Position numbers and translations under genes: made by a program
The notes under the pieces: model-generated
Told to the model about the DNA's origin: nothing
What the model saw: the letters and a program-made list of their open reading frames with translations, nothing else
The model's database searches: none
NCBI GenBank assembly: GCA_025465535.1
Contig: JAODMY010000067.1
Location: 1 to 57,742 of the forward strand
Length of the DNA stretch: 57,742 nt
Direction: 5' to 3'
From: Glaciihabitans sp.
Lineage (GTDB): Bacteria; Actinomycetota; Actinomycetes; Actinomycetales; Microbacteriaceae
Part shown: positions 17,547 to 25,747 of the stretch, in pieces
Layout of the letters: the number at the start of each line of letters is the position of its first letter
How positions within the stretch are numbered: the stretch's first letter is position 1

Positions 17547-17561
17547 GGGACTTTGGTCACG
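17547..17561 (+). promoter_or_regulatory. DosR-like box upstream of the universal stress protein gene
   Basis: GGGACTTTGGTCACG lies 36-50 bp before the USP start codon, overlapping the stop codon of the response regulator gene. It matches the other three boxes in this region at 12 of 15 positions or better and resembles the mycobacterial GGGACTTTNGGCCC half-site. Confidence 0.6.
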
Positions 17562-18201
17562 AGTGTGCGTCGCGAGGTCGTGACTCCAGATGGAGTACCG
17601 CGGCCTGGGTTCGCCGTTGGAGCCCGAGCTTGCTGAGCAGGCCGGAGACATAATTTTTGACTGTCTTCTCCGCCAGCGACAGTCGAAGGCCGATCTCCCG
17701 GTTGGTGAGGCCATCCGCGATCAGCGCCATGATCTGTCGCTCCCTTGTGCTGAGCGATGCCAGGCGGGAGTCGCCGGATGCTTCCCCGCGCATCCGCTCG
17801 ACGACCTTTGCCGTCAGCGTCGGATCGAGGAGGTTCCTCCCGGCCGCGATCTTGCGCACGGAATCCACGAGTCCCGCGCCGCGGATGTCTTTCAGGACGT
17901 AACCGGCCGCACCCGCGATGACAGCGGCATAGATTGCCTCATCGTCGTCGTAGGCCGTGAGCATCAGGCATTGGATGCCGGGATCGGCGGATCGGATGTC
18001 GCGGCAGACGTCGATCCCGCTGCCGTCCGGAAGGCGGACATCCAGAACCGCGACGTCCGGGCGGGTGGCGAGGATCCTCGATCTCGCCTGCAGCGCTGTA
18101 CTCGCCTCACCGATGACCTGGATGTCGGATTCGGCTTCGAGAAGTCCCGCGATGCCGCGACGCGCCAACTCGTGGTCGTCCACCAGGAACACCGTGATCA
18201 T
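17557..18201 (-). CDS. devR: DevR/DosR-like NarL-family response regulator
   Basis: Two-component regulator of 214 residues. The receiver domain (1-120) has VDDHELARRGI, the phospho-acceptor Asp in VAVLDVRLPDGSG (about 54), and the conserved Thr and Lys in LTAYDDDE and YVLKDIRGAG. The LuxR-type helix-turn-helix at the C terminus reads LTNREIGLRLSLAEKTVKNY, then LSKLGLQRRTQAAV. This is nearly the same as the DosR recognition region of mycobacteria, including the Lys and Asn that touch DNA. Start taken as ATG 18201; the frame extends to 18402 through kinase coding sequence. It lies 16 nt after the kinase gene, as a cognate pair. Confidence 0.9.
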   Translation of the reverse strand: MITVFLVDDHELARRGIAGLLEAESDIQVIGEASTALQARSRILATRPDVAVLDVRLPDGSGIDVCRDIRSADPGIQCLMLTAYDDDEAIYAAVIAGAAGYVLKDIRGAGLVDSVRKIAAGRNLLDPTLTAKVVERMRGEASGDSRLASLSTRERQIMALIADGLTNREIGLRLSLAEKTVKNYVSGLLSKLGLQRRTQAAVLHLESRPRDAHS

Positions 18202-18217
18202 CGCGCGGATCCGGGGT

Positions 18218-19921
18218 TCATGCGTCGACCGTCGCGTAGGGGACCTGCCACAGGACCCGCGTTCCGCTCGAGTTGGACTCGAGCGCAAACACTCCCCCGC
18301 GACTGAGGGCGCGGTGTTCGAGATTGGCGACGCCGCTTCGCCGCTGTGCGTCTTCGAACCCGTGTCCGTTGTCGATGATCTCGACGAACACCTGGCCCTC
18401 ATGCACGGTGATCGTCACGGAGGTGTGGGTCGCGCCGGCGTGCTTGATGACGTTGACCAGCGCCTCCCGCGCCACGGCGAGGACGTCGTCCGCGAGGTCG
18501 TCGGTGAGGATGAGGTCGACTGGGCCGGAGAAACTCACGGCTGGAGTCGATTCGAGGGCGGGTGCGAGCTCGTTCGCGAGATCGATGATCCGGTGCCGAA
18601 CGGTGTTGTGCGCTTCGTTTGTCTGGGCGGAGAGCGCGAAGATGATCGTTCGGATCTGGGAGATGCTGGCGTCGAGATTCGTCACCGACTGGATGAGGCG
18701 ATCCGACACCGGTCCCATCGGGAGGCTGCCGGCGATGCTCTGCAGCTCGAGACCGGTGCCGAACAGCTGCTGGATCACGTGATCGTGCAGATCCCGGGCA
18801 ATTCGACCGCGGTCTTCGAGCACGACCATTCGCTGGCGGTCGGCTCGTGCCGCCTCGAGCTCGATCGCGACGCTGGCCTGGCCGGCAAAGTCTGCGGCCA
18901 TCTCGAGATCCGTCGTCGCGAAGGGGCGACCGCGTTGCATCCTCGCGACGAGGAGGACGCCCTCAGCGAGACCATCCGTCATGAGAGGTACGGCCATTGC
19001 CGGCCCGAGGGCCCGGCCGTCACTGAGGCTGAATCCAAGGTCGATGCCGTCATCGACCTGCCGTGGTTGCCCACCGCGGATGATGCTCGCGGCCAGCGAG
19101 TCGATAACGGTGATCAACGATCCCTGCGTGTTGTCTGCATCGAGGCCGCAGGCGATGTGGACGACGAGCTCGCTTGGATCCTCCGCGGGAAGAAGCACCC
19201 AGACGACATCGGCGGCGGAGAGTTCGAGGATGCGCTCGGCGAAGATCCCGATGGCGCTTCCATTTTCCGGAGACAGAAGGTTGGCGGTGAATTCGGCCGA
19301 TGCGGCGGACCAGGCCTGGCGTCGCTGGGTTTCCGCGAAGAGTCTCGCGTTCTCGATGGCCACACCGGCTGTTGCCGCGAGCGCGGTCACGAGCTGCTCA
19401 TCCTCCACGCTGAAGGCCCTGGTGTCGTCGTTGCTGAGGTACAGGTTTCCGTAGACCTCCTGGCGAACTCGGACGGGAACGCCGAGGAACGCGCCCATCG
19501 GAGGATGGCCCTCGGGAAAGCCCGCGGAACGGTCGTCGTCCGCGAGCCGCTCGAGCCGGATCGGGTGTGGGTTCTCGATCAGGGCTCCGAGCAGACCGTG
19601 CCCCTCCGGAAGATGCCCGATGGCGACGATCTGCTCGGGAGACATCCCGACGTTGATGAACTGTTCGAGGGTTCCGTCCGGGGCAACCACGCCGAGCGCA
19701 CCGTACTTCGCGCCGACAAGATCGACGGCCGAGGCGACGATTCGCTCGAGGACGACGGGGAGTTCGAGTTGCTCGACTATCGCCTGGTTCGCCCGAAGGA
19801 GCGACCGAAGCCGGCCCTGGATCTTCAGGACGTCGCGGGCACGGGCGACGAGGTTGTCCAGGGCGAGGTCGAGTTCTCCGCGTGGCTCGTCCGGGAAGTC
19901 GATTGACTGGCCATCGCTCAT
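18218..19921 (-). CDS. devS: DevS/DosS-like sensor histidine kinase with two GAF domains
   Basis: 567-residue soluble kinase. GAF-A (about 50-200) contains YGALGVVAPDG, LPEGHGLLGALIENPHPIRL, GFPEGHPPMGAFLGVPVR and YGNLYLSND, closely tracking DosS of mycobacteria. The His in EGHPPM is the candidate haem ligand. GAF-B (about 225-365) follows. The HisKA_3 dimerisation helix has the phospho-acceptor in RIARDLHDHVIQQLF, and the ATPase domain has EIIDNGHGFED and GVANLEHRALS. No transmembrane segment is present. Start chosen at ATG 19921, with GAGGG 8 nt before it; a longer frame continues to 20182. Known DosS senses O2, NO and CO through GAF-A haem. That role is inferred here. Confidence 0.9.
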   Translation of the reverse strand: MSDGQSIDFPDEPRGELDLALDNLVARARDVLKIQGRLRSLLRANQAIVEQLELPVVLERIVASAVDLVGAKYGALGVVAPDGTLEQFINVGMSPEQIVAIGHLPEGHGLLGALIENPHPIRLERLADDDRSAGFPEGHPPMGAFLGVPVRVRQEVYGNLYLSNDDTRAFSVEDEQLVTALAATAGVAIENARLFAETQRRQAWSAASAEFTANLLSPENGSAIGIFAERILELSAADVVWVLLPAEDPSELVVHIACGLDADNTQGSLITVIDSLAASIIRGGQPRQVDDGIDLGFSLSDGRALGPAMAVPLMTDGLAEGVLLVARMQRGRPFATTDLEMAADFAGQASVAIELEAARADRQRMVVLEDRGRIARDLHDHVIQQLFGTGLELQSIAGSLPMGPVSDRLIQSVTNLDASISQIRTIIFALSAQTNEAHNTVRHRIIDLANELAPALESTPAVSFSGPVDLILTDDLADDVLAVAREALVNVIKHAGATHTSVTITVHEGQVFVEIIDNGHGFEDAQRRSGVANLEHRALSRGGVFALESNSSGTRVLWQVPYATVDA

Positions 19922-20013
19922 GTAAAGCCCTCGCGTCTGCAGAACCTCGAGAGCTTCATCCCACCGAGGGTCTCTGTCTTCGGAGCTTACGCCCTGGACT
20001 TCTCGCACGGGAG

Positions 20014-20604
20014 TCAAATGAGCCAGCGGTGGTTCTGCACCACGGTGAGCCGCTTCCAGCTCCGGCCGAGTCCCCAGGCGTCTCCAGCGGAGAGCACGGC
20101 GACCACGATGAGCGCCAGCGCGTAGATGATGTGGTAGTCGACGAGCGGGTTCGTTGAGGCGGCGTTCGGACCAAAGGTCCACTCGGCCAGATACATGAAC
20201 AGCAGGATGATCGTGCCGGCAACCGCACTGACCCGAAGCCCGATTCCGAGGACGACCGCGAGGCCGACCGCGAGCATCCCGAGCATGAACAGGACGTCGG
20301 TCGTCGGGCTGGCGATGGCCGCGAAGAACGGCTTGAACGGTCCGACGACGGCGGGGCTGTTCAGGAATCCCTGGCTCGGGGTTCCACCGTTGATCCAGGC
20401 GCTGGCCCGCAGGGTCGAGTAGCCGAGACCGAACGTCTTATCGAGGAAGGCCCAGAGGAAGATGAAGCCGGCGGCGATCCGCAGGACGGCCAGCACACGA
20501 CGCCCTATGGCCGAAGTCACAATGGCGGTTTCGTTCACGGCGGGGAGGGTTCGTTCGGCGCTGTGCGAACGCGGGATGGTCGCGGTGCGAGTTGCTTGAG
20601 TCAT
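20014..20604 (-). CDS. DoxX-family membrane protein
   Basis: 196 residues with four predicted helices: VLAVLRIAAGFIFLWAFLDK, the 85-115 hydrophobic stretch (FMLGMLAVGLAVVLGIGL), VAGTIILLFMYLAEW and YALALIVVAVLSAG. The layout FLDKTFG, SAWINGGTPSQGFL fits the DoxX or thiosulfate:quinone-oxidoreductase small subunit group. These act at the membrane in redox or thiol stress processes, and mycobacterial relatives take part in oxidant defence. It lies 92 bp upstream of the sensor kinase gene, same strand, with a DosR-like box about 105 bp before its start. It may lead the devS-devR transcript. Confidence 0.8.
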   Translation of the reverse strand: MTQATRTATIPRSHSAERTLPAVNETAIVTSAIGRRVLAVLRIAAGFIFLWAFLDKTFGLGYSTLRASAWINGGTPSQGFLNSPAVVGPFKPFFAAIASPTTDVLFMLGMLAVGLAVVLGIGLRVSAVAGTIILLFMYLAEWTFGPNAASTNPLVDYHIIYALALIVVAVLSAGDAWGLGRSWKRLTVVQNHRWLI

Positions 20605-20707
20605 GTCGATCCTCGAATCTGTTCGTGGTCGGCAGGTGCGTCGGCCGGGTTGAATGCGCCTGGTTATTCAGGTACTTCAACGATGTCGACCTCGCCGCGG
20701 GCTTCTT

Positions 20708-20722
20708 AGTGCCGAAGGTCCC
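20708..20722 (-). promoter_or_regulatory. DosR-like box upstream of the DoxX-family gene
   Basis: On the minus strand GGGACCTTCGGCACT, identical at 14 of 15 positions to the box at 23788-23802. It sits in the 147-bp gap between the transhydrogenase beta gene and the DoxX gene. Confidence 0.65.
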
Positions 20723-20751
20723 GACTTTGTTGTTCAGAGGCAACCACCGGC

Positions 20752-22170
20752 TCAGGCGGTCACATACTCCTTGGTTGCGGTGAGGATCTCGGTGAGCCCC
20801 TGCTTCGCATCGGCGAAGAACATCCCGGTCTTCGGGTCGGTGAACAGGGGGTTCGGGATCCCGGCGTAACCCGTGCTCATGGAGCGCTTGAGGACGACCA
20901 CCGCCCTCGCGTGATCGACATCAAGGATCGGCATCCCGGAGACGGGGTTTCCCTTTTCTCGAGCCATCGGGTTGCACACGTCATTCGCACCGACGACGAG
21001 TGCGACATCGCAGTTGTCGAATGCGGCATTCGCCTCGTCGAGTTGCAGCATCTGGTCGTAGGGCACGTTCGCCTCGGCAAGCAGCACGTTCATGTGCCCC
21101 GGCATCCGACCCGCGACGGGATGAATGGCGTACTTCACATCGACGTGGTGAGCGATGAGCAGCTTGGCAAGGTCGGCCACCTCGTGTTGCGCCTGGGCCG
21201 AGGCGAGGCCGAACCCTGGGACGATCAAAACGTGCTGCGCGTAGGCGAGCTGCAGCGCGACATCGTCTGCCGTGAGCGTCCGAATCCCGGTCAGATCCTG
21301 GTCGGCGATGTTGGCGGATGGCGAGTCCCCCGTGCCGAAGCCGCCGAGGATGATGTTCGCAACGGACCGGTTCATGGCCGCGGCCATCTGCAGGGTCAGG
21401 ATCGTGCCCGCGGCACCGACCAGCGCCCCGGCAATGATCAGCGCCTGGTTATCGATCGCGAACCCGGCCATTGCGACTGCGAGGCCCGTGAACGCGTTGA
21501 GCAGCGACACGATCACGGGGGCATCGGCGCCGCCGATCGGCAGGACCATCAGGATCCCGAACACGAGGGCGGCGACGAGAACGACGAGCAACAGCAAAAC
21601 ACTGTGTCCGAAGATCACCGTGAGCACGCCTGCGGCGATCGCAATGAGGACCACGGCGACGTTGACGATTCGCGAACCGGGGAACGTGATCGGCCTGCCC
21701 GGGATGACGCCCTGCAGTTTCCCGGCCGCGATCAGGGAACCCGAGAAGGTCACCGATCCGATCAGCACGTCGAGCACGAGGGGAATGGAACTGCTGAGAG
21801 CGATGGACGCCGTGGTGCCGTGCATGACGAAGTCGGCGAAGGCGATTGCGGCCGCCGCTCCGCCACCGACGGCGTTGAAGACACTGACGAGTTGCGGGAT
21901 GTCCGTCATCTTGACCGTGCGCGCACGAACGACCCCGTACACGGCGCCCACCGCAGCACCGAGGATCAGTGCGATCCAGCCCCACAGGTTTCCGCCGTTG
22001 CCGAGCAGGGCGACGACGACCGTCGCGACGATCGCGATCGCCATTCCGAGCGCCGACGTCAGGTTTCCGCGCCGGGCCGTCGAGGGTGCTCTCATCTGGT
22101 GAAGCCCGAGAACGAACAGTGTCGCGGCGACAAGGTAGATGATTCCGATGACAAACGCGAGCGTGGTCAT
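20752..22170 (-). CDS. pntB: NAD(P) transhydrogenase subunit beta
   Basis: Membrane proton-translocating subunit plus NADP(H)-binding domain (dIII); 472 residues. About nine hydrophobic helices occupy residues 1-265. The dIII domain follows, with LIVPGFGLASAQAQHEVADL (the NADP-binding GYG-like loop), HPVAGRMPGHMNVLLAEA, LVVGANDVCNP and KRSMSTGYAGIPNPLF. It transfers hydride between NADH and NADP+ using the proton gradient, making NADPH. Overlaps the upstream small alpha subunit gene by 4 bp. Complete, with no missing motif. Probably controlled through the DosR-like boxes ahead of the first subunit. Confidence 0.95.
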   Translation of the reverse strand: MTTLAFVIGIIYLVAATLFVLGLHQMRAPSTARRGNLTSALGMAIAIVATVVVALLGNGGNLWGWIALILGAAVGAVYGVVRARTVKMTDIPQLVSVFNAVGGGAAAAIAFADFVMHGTTASIALSSSIPLVLDVLIGSVTFSGSLIAAGKLQGVIPGRPITFPGSRIVNVAVVLIAIAAGVLTVIFGHSVLLLLVVLVAALVFGILMVLPIGGADAPVIVSLLNAFTGLAVAMAGFAIDNQALIIAGALVGAAGTILTLQMAAAMNRSVANIILGGFGTGDSPSANIADQDLTGIRTLTADDVALQLAYAQHVLIVPGFGLASAQAQHEVADLAKLLIAHHVDVKYAIHPVAGRMPGHMNVLLAEANVPYDQMLQLDEANAAFDNCDVALVVGANDVCNPMAREKGNPVSGMPILDVDHARAVVVLKRSMSTGYAGIPNPLFTDPKTGMFFADAKQGLTEILTATKEYVTA

Positions 22171-22484
22171 GATGGGTCCTTTGCGGGTGCTGGCGTTGGC
22201 TGCTTCGGCCGGGAGAACATCGTGAGCATGCGATCGGTGACTACGAACCCGCCACAGACATTGGCCGCGGCGAGCGCCGCTGCAATAAACGTCAGGACGT
22301 AGCCGACCGGGCTGCCTGCGAGTGAGGCGATGACGATTGCGCCGGCGATCACGACACCGTGAATCGCGTTCGCGCCGGACATCATCGGCGTGTGCAGCGT
22401 GGTCGGAATCTTGCTGATCACCTCGAACCCGACGAGGAGGCTGAGGACGAAGATCGCCAGGTTGCTGAAGAGCTCTTCACTCAT
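22167..22484 (-). CDS. pntAB: NAD(P) transhydrogenase subunit alpha part 2 (membrane part)
   Basis: 105 residues, three to four transmembrane helices: SEELFSNLAIFVLSLLVGFE, the conserved EVISKIPTTLHTPMMSGANA, HGVVIAGAIVIASLAG and YVLTFIAAALAAANVCGGFV, ending with TDRMLTMF. This is the separately encoded membrane piece of the alpha subunit found in three-gene transhydrogenases. ATG 22484 overlaps the TGA of the larger alpha gene as ATGA and is preferred over the upstream extension to 22574. Confidence 0.95.
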   Translation of the reverse strand: MSEELFSNLAIFVLSLLVGFEVISKIPTTLHTPMMSGANAIHGVVIAGAIVIASLAGSPVGYVLTFIAAALAAANVCGGFVVTDRMLTMFSRPKQPTPAPAKDPS

Positions 22485-23692
22485 GATGCGTGCACCTTCT
22501 CGTGGGTTGCCGCCGCGGGTTTGGGGTCCAGTGCCGTGCGCACGGCCTCGTTGACGATCCGCCCACCGGTGCACGCGACGATGTTGTGGTGGATCTCGTC
22601 ATCGGGGTCGAACGCGAGCACGCCGTCCGGCATCAGCGAGGCAATGACCGCGACGACGTTGCGCCCGTACATCTGCGAGGAGGATGCGGGCAGGTCGGAT
22701 GCGAGCTCGCCCGCGCCGATGATCGTGACGCCGCCCGGGGTGAGGATTCGAGAGCCCGGCACGGATCCCGCAACGTTGCCGCCGCGGTCGCTGGATCCGA
22801 GATCCACGCACACGCTGCCCGGCCGGAGCGACTCGATCGTCTGCTGCGAAACCAACTCCGGCGGGGTGCGTCCGGGAACCTTCGCGGTCGTGATGATGAC
22901 GTCGAACGACTTCAGCGCGGTGGCGAGCTCCTCCTGTTGGGCGGCACGCTCCTCGGGCGTCAGCGCCCTGGCGTATCCCCCGCTGCCCTCACCCTGCGCG
23001 ATCGTGGAGGTGAGAAACGTCGCACCGAGGGACTCGACCTCCTGGCGGGATGCGGCGCGGACGTCGTACCCGGTGACCACTGCGCCGAGGCGCCGAGTCG
23101 TCGCGATCGCCTGGAGACCCGCGACCCCGGTTCCCATCACGATGACCTTCGCCGGAGTGGCGGTGCCGGATGCGGTGATCATCATGGGCAGGTAGCGGCC
23201 GTACGCCTCCGCCGCAACGATCGCCGCGCGGTATCCGGCAGCACTCGCCTGCGAGCTGAGGGCATCCATCGATTGGGCCCGGCTGACAGTGCGGGGAAGC
23301 AGCTCGAAGGCGACCGCCGTCACCCGCCGCTCGGCCAGATCCCGAAGCTGCTCGAGGCTGTTGAACGGATCGAGCAGCCCGATGATCGTCTGCTCGGCGC
23401 GCAGCTTCGATGTCAGTGATTCGGCGGGCGCGCGCACGACGACCAGCGCATCCGAGTCGTCGATCACCTGCTTGCGGGAGGCGATTCTCGCGCCCGCAGC
23501 GGCATATGCGGCGTCGAAGAAGTTGGCCGCCTTACCGGCTCCGGCCTCGATCCGGACGGCATGGCCCGACTTGACCAGGGCAGCGACGGCAGACGGATCG
23601 AGGGCGACCCTGCGTTCGTCTGCCGCCGTCTCCCCGAGAACACCGATCGTTGCTGCGCGACTTGTTGCTGTGCGGGTTGTTGCTGACGACAC
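22481..23692 (-). CDS. pntAA: NAD(P) transhydrogenase subunit alpha part 1 (NAD-binding)
   Basis: Soluble dI subunit related to alanine dehydrogenase; 403 residues. It shows GVLGETAADERRVALDP at the N terminus, RAQSMDALSSQASAAGYRA (the conserved signature), MGTGVAGLQAIATTRRLGAVV (NAD site), TAKVPGRTPPELV and VDLGSSDRGGN. The open frame reaches a GTG at 23713, but GAGGGAGA lies 7 nt before a second GTG at 23692, preferred here. First gene of the pntAA-pntAB-pntB operon. A DosR-like box lies 67-82 bp before this start. Confidence 0.92.
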   Translation of the reverse strand: MSSATTRTATSRAATIGVLGETAADERRVALDPSAVAALVKSGHAVRIEAGAGKAANFFDAAYAAAGARIASRKQVIDDSDALVVVRAPAESLTSKLRAEQTIIGLLDPFNSLEQLRDLAERRVTAVAFELLPRTVSRAQSMDALSSQASAAGYRAAIVAAEAYGRYLPMMITASGTATPAKVIVMGTGVAGLQAIATTRRLGAVVTGYDVRAASRQEVESLGATFLTSTIAQGEGSGGYARALTPEERAAQQEELATALKSFDVIITTAKVPGRTPPELVSQQTIESLRPGSVCVDLGSSDRGGNVAGSVPGSRILTPGGVTIIGAGELASDLPASSSQMYGRNVVAVIASLMPDGVLAFDPDDEIHHNIVACTGGRIVNEAVRTALDPKPAAATHEKVHAS

Positions 23693-23758
23693 GGGCCACT
23701 CTCCCTCGGTCACTGCATCGCGACTACTTCAGTCTGAACTCGATCCGGCCAGAGCCCT

Positions 23759-23774
23759 AGGGCCAAAAGTCCCC
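23759..23774 (-). promoter_or_regulatory. DosR-like box facing the transhydrogenase operon
   Basis: Minus-strand GGGGACTTTTGGCCCT, a close match to the mycobacterial DosR half-site, 67 bp upstream of pntAA. With the box at 23788-23802 it forms a larger inverted repeat (AAAGTCCCCGC, 7 nt, GCGGGGGACTTT). Confidence 0.7.
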
Positions 23775-23787
23775 GCGATCGTTGCGG

Positions 23788-23802
23788 GGGACTTTCGGCA
23801 CT
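23788..23802 (+). promoter_or_regulatory. DosR-like box facing the PNPOx-family gene
   Basis: GGGACTTTCGGCACT on the plus strand, 51-65 bp before ATG 23853, divergent from the box at 23759-23774. It nearly duplicates the box upstream of the DoxX gene. Confidence 0.7.
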
Positions 23803-23852
23803 GTTCGATCGCCGAGAATGCGCGCAGAGTAGAAGTGATGAGAGGAAACACC

Positions 23853-24311
23853 ATGACGGGATCACGCGACTTCGACGACTGGTCGCCCCAGGGGCCGGTC
23901 GAGGAACTGTCCGAGGCTTCGTGCTGGACGCTGTTGAAACTCGAATCGTTCGGACGCCTCGCGCTGTCCGTCGACAACCGACCGCAATTGTTTCCGGTCG
24001 ACTACTCCGCCGAGGGCGACACCATACTGTTCCGCACGGCGCCGGGCACGAAGCTGCGCAATCTCGGCGCGAACAACTCCGTCGCGTTCGAGGTCGACCT
24101 GAGGAGCAAAGCGGAATCCTGGAGCGTCGTGATCGAGGGCGCGGCGAGCGTTGTCACCGATGTGGATGAGATCGCCGTTGCCGACCGCGCCCCACTACCC
24201 ACCTGGATCCCCACCGCCCCGTACGTGTACGTCAGGATCACCCCGTCGTCGATCCGCGGCCGACGCTTCGTTCACACGCTGTTCGCCCCGAGGGATCACG
24301 CGAACTGGTAG
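23853..24311 (+). CDS. Pyridoxamine 5'-phosphate oxidase-fold flavin/cofactor-binding protein
   Basis: 152 residues, split beta-barrel of the PNPOx-like group. Typical elements are ELSEASCWTLLKLESFGRLA at the N terminus, LFPVDYSAEGDTILFRTAPGTKL, AFEVDLRSKAESWSVVIEGAA and VYVRITPSSIRGRRF. Small proteins of this class bind FMN or F420. Several belong to the DosR regulon in mycobacteria. Substrate is unknown. Start ATG 23853 has AGAGGA at 7 nt; an ATG at 23838 in the same frame is possible. Transcribed divergently from the transhydrogenase operon under paired DosR-like boxes. Confidence 0.88.
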   Translation: MTGSRDFDDWSPQGPVEELSEASCWTLLKLESFGRLALSVDNRPQLFPVDYSAEGDTILFRTAPGTKLRNLGANNSVAFEVDLRSKAESWSVVIEGAASVVTDVDEIAVADRAPLPTWIPTAPYVYVRITPSSIRGRRFVHTLFAPRDHANW

Positions 24312-24321
24312 CTGCCAGTCC

Positions 24322-25710
24322 CTATCTGGCCGGGACTGACACCCGTCCGTGCTGCCGGCTCCAGGTCTGGGCTGCCATCTGCACGGCGTCCCACGGCGAG
24401 CCAAGCGGCGGCGTGTAGGAGAGATCGAGTTCGCTCAGCTGCTCGACGGTCATTCCATGAAAGAGCGCGGTCGCGTACGTGTCGACCCGCTTGGCGGTTT
24501 CGGTTCCCCGAGCACCGACCAGCTGGGCGCCGAGGAGTTTTCCGGAGTCCCGATCGCCCGTGATGCGGATGCTGATCGGCTGAGCACCGGGATAGTAGGC
24601 CTTGTGATCGTCCGCGATTGCGGTCGAGCTGACGGGTGAATAGCCGACAGTGGTGGCCTCGTGTTCCCGGAGTCCCGTGCGCGCGGCGACGAGATCGAAC
24701 ACCTTGACGACCTGGGTTCCGAGGCTTCCGGCGAAGCGCGCATCGCCGCCGAGCGCGTTCTCCCCTGCCACCCGGCCCTGCTTGTGTGCTGTGGTGCCGA
24801 GCGGCAGGTAGGTCGACCCGAGAAGGCGATGGTGCGTGACGACCCCGTCGCCCGCAGAGAACACGTGGGGCAGCCCCGTGCGCATCCCTTCGTCGACGAC
24901 GACAGCGCCGCCCGCGCCGGTGCTCGCACCGGCGGAGGTCAGAAGTTCGGTGTTCGGGCGAACCCCGATGACGACAAGGACGAGGTCCGCCCCTCGGTGA
25001 AAGGCGGCACCGTCCCGGTGGCCGGTCACCACAAGCCCACGGCCGTCGCGAGCGACCCGCTCGACGGTCGTGTTCGTGATGACTTCGACGCCGTGGCGGT
25101 CGAGTTCGTCGTGAACGAGTCGCCCAAGCTCTGGATCGAGCGTCGAGAGCACTTCGGGACCGCGCTGCAGCTGCGTGACCTTCAATCCGCGAACCGTGAG
25201 GGCCTCTGCCATCTCCAGTCCGACGTAGCCCGCGCCCACGATGATCGCCGATTGGGGATCGCGCTCATCGAGGAATCGGTCGAGCGCGAACGTGTCTCCC
25301 ATCGAGTGCAGCACGTGCACGCCGTCATCGGGTCCCAGTTCGGCAAGCCCTTCGACGCCCGCGCTCGAGGGGAGTGCGCCGGTGCCGACGATGAGTTCGT
25401 CATAGGCGATCGACGATTCCCGGCCGTCCTGTTCGCGCACTTCGAGTCGGTGCCCGGCGACGTCGATGCGCGTGGCGAGGGTGTCGAGCCGCAACCGCAT
25501 CCCTGTCGCCTCGAGGTCCGCGTGGGTGCGGTGCGCGAGCGACTGCCATGGCGCAACCTCGCCCGAGAAGTAGTACGGGATGCCGCAGATGGAGAAGTTG
25601 GGATACGCGTCGGCGACGACCACGGTCACGTCGACCGACGGATCGAGTTCGCGGGCGCGGAGGGCTGCGGAGATCCCGGCATCGCTTCCGCCGATGGCGA
25701 CAATGTGCAT
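24322..25710 (-). CDS. FAD-dependent pyridine nucleotide-disulphide oxidoreductase (CoA-disulphide reductase/NADH oxidase-like)
   Basis: 462 residues. FAD motif AIGGSDAGISAALRARE at the N terminus. The single redox Cys is in NFSICGIPYYFSGE at about residue 43, the hallmark of CoA-disulphide reductases, NADH oxidases and NADH peroxidases. The NAD-binding loop is IIVGAGYVGLEMAEAL and the second FAD motif is VFSAGDGV. A C-terminal dimerisation domain has RITGDRDSGKLLGAQLVG and SYTPPLGSPWD. The frame extends to 25842, but MHIVAIGGS at 25710 is the family-typical start. Convergent with the PNPOx gene (10 bp apart). It probably handles thiol or peroxide stress. A link to the DosR group is by proximity only; no box was seen in front of it. 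Confidence 0.88.
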   Translation of the reverse strand: MHIVAIGGSDAGISAALRARELDPSVDVTVVVADAYPNFSICGIPYYFSGEVAPWQSLAHRTHADLEATGMRLRLDTLATRIDVAGHRLEVREQDGRESSIAYDELIVGTGALPSSAGVEGLAELGPDDGVHVLHSMGDTFALDRFLDERDPQSAIIVGAGYVGLEMAEALTVRGLKVTQLQRGPEVLSTLDPELGRLVHDELDRHGVEVITNTTVERVARDGRGLVVTGHRDGAAFHRGADLVLVVIGVRPNTELLTSAGASTGAGGAVVVDEGMRTGLPHVFSAGDGVVTHHRLLGSTYLPLGTTAHKQGRVAGENALGGDARFAGSLGTQVVKVFDLVAARTGLREHEATTVGYSPVSSTAIADDHKAYYPGAQPISIRITGDRDSGKLLGAQLVGARGTETAKRVDTYATALFHGMTVEQLSELDLSYTPPLGSPWDAVQMAAQTWSRQHGRVSVPAR

Positions 25711-25747
25711 GAGGTGCTGGCCTTTCGAAACTAGGTGCGTGAATGGG

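Noticed and set aside
17957-19906. A 649-codon open frame on the plus strand opposite the sensor kinase gene
   Set aside because: It is the mirror of the GC-rich kinase coding sequence; the kinase frame carries complete GAF, HisKA_3 and ATPase motifs, while this frame has none.
20911-22302. A 463-codon open frame on the plus strand opposite pntB
   Set aside because: Charged, low-complexity translation with no family match, opposite a complete transhydrogenase subunit.
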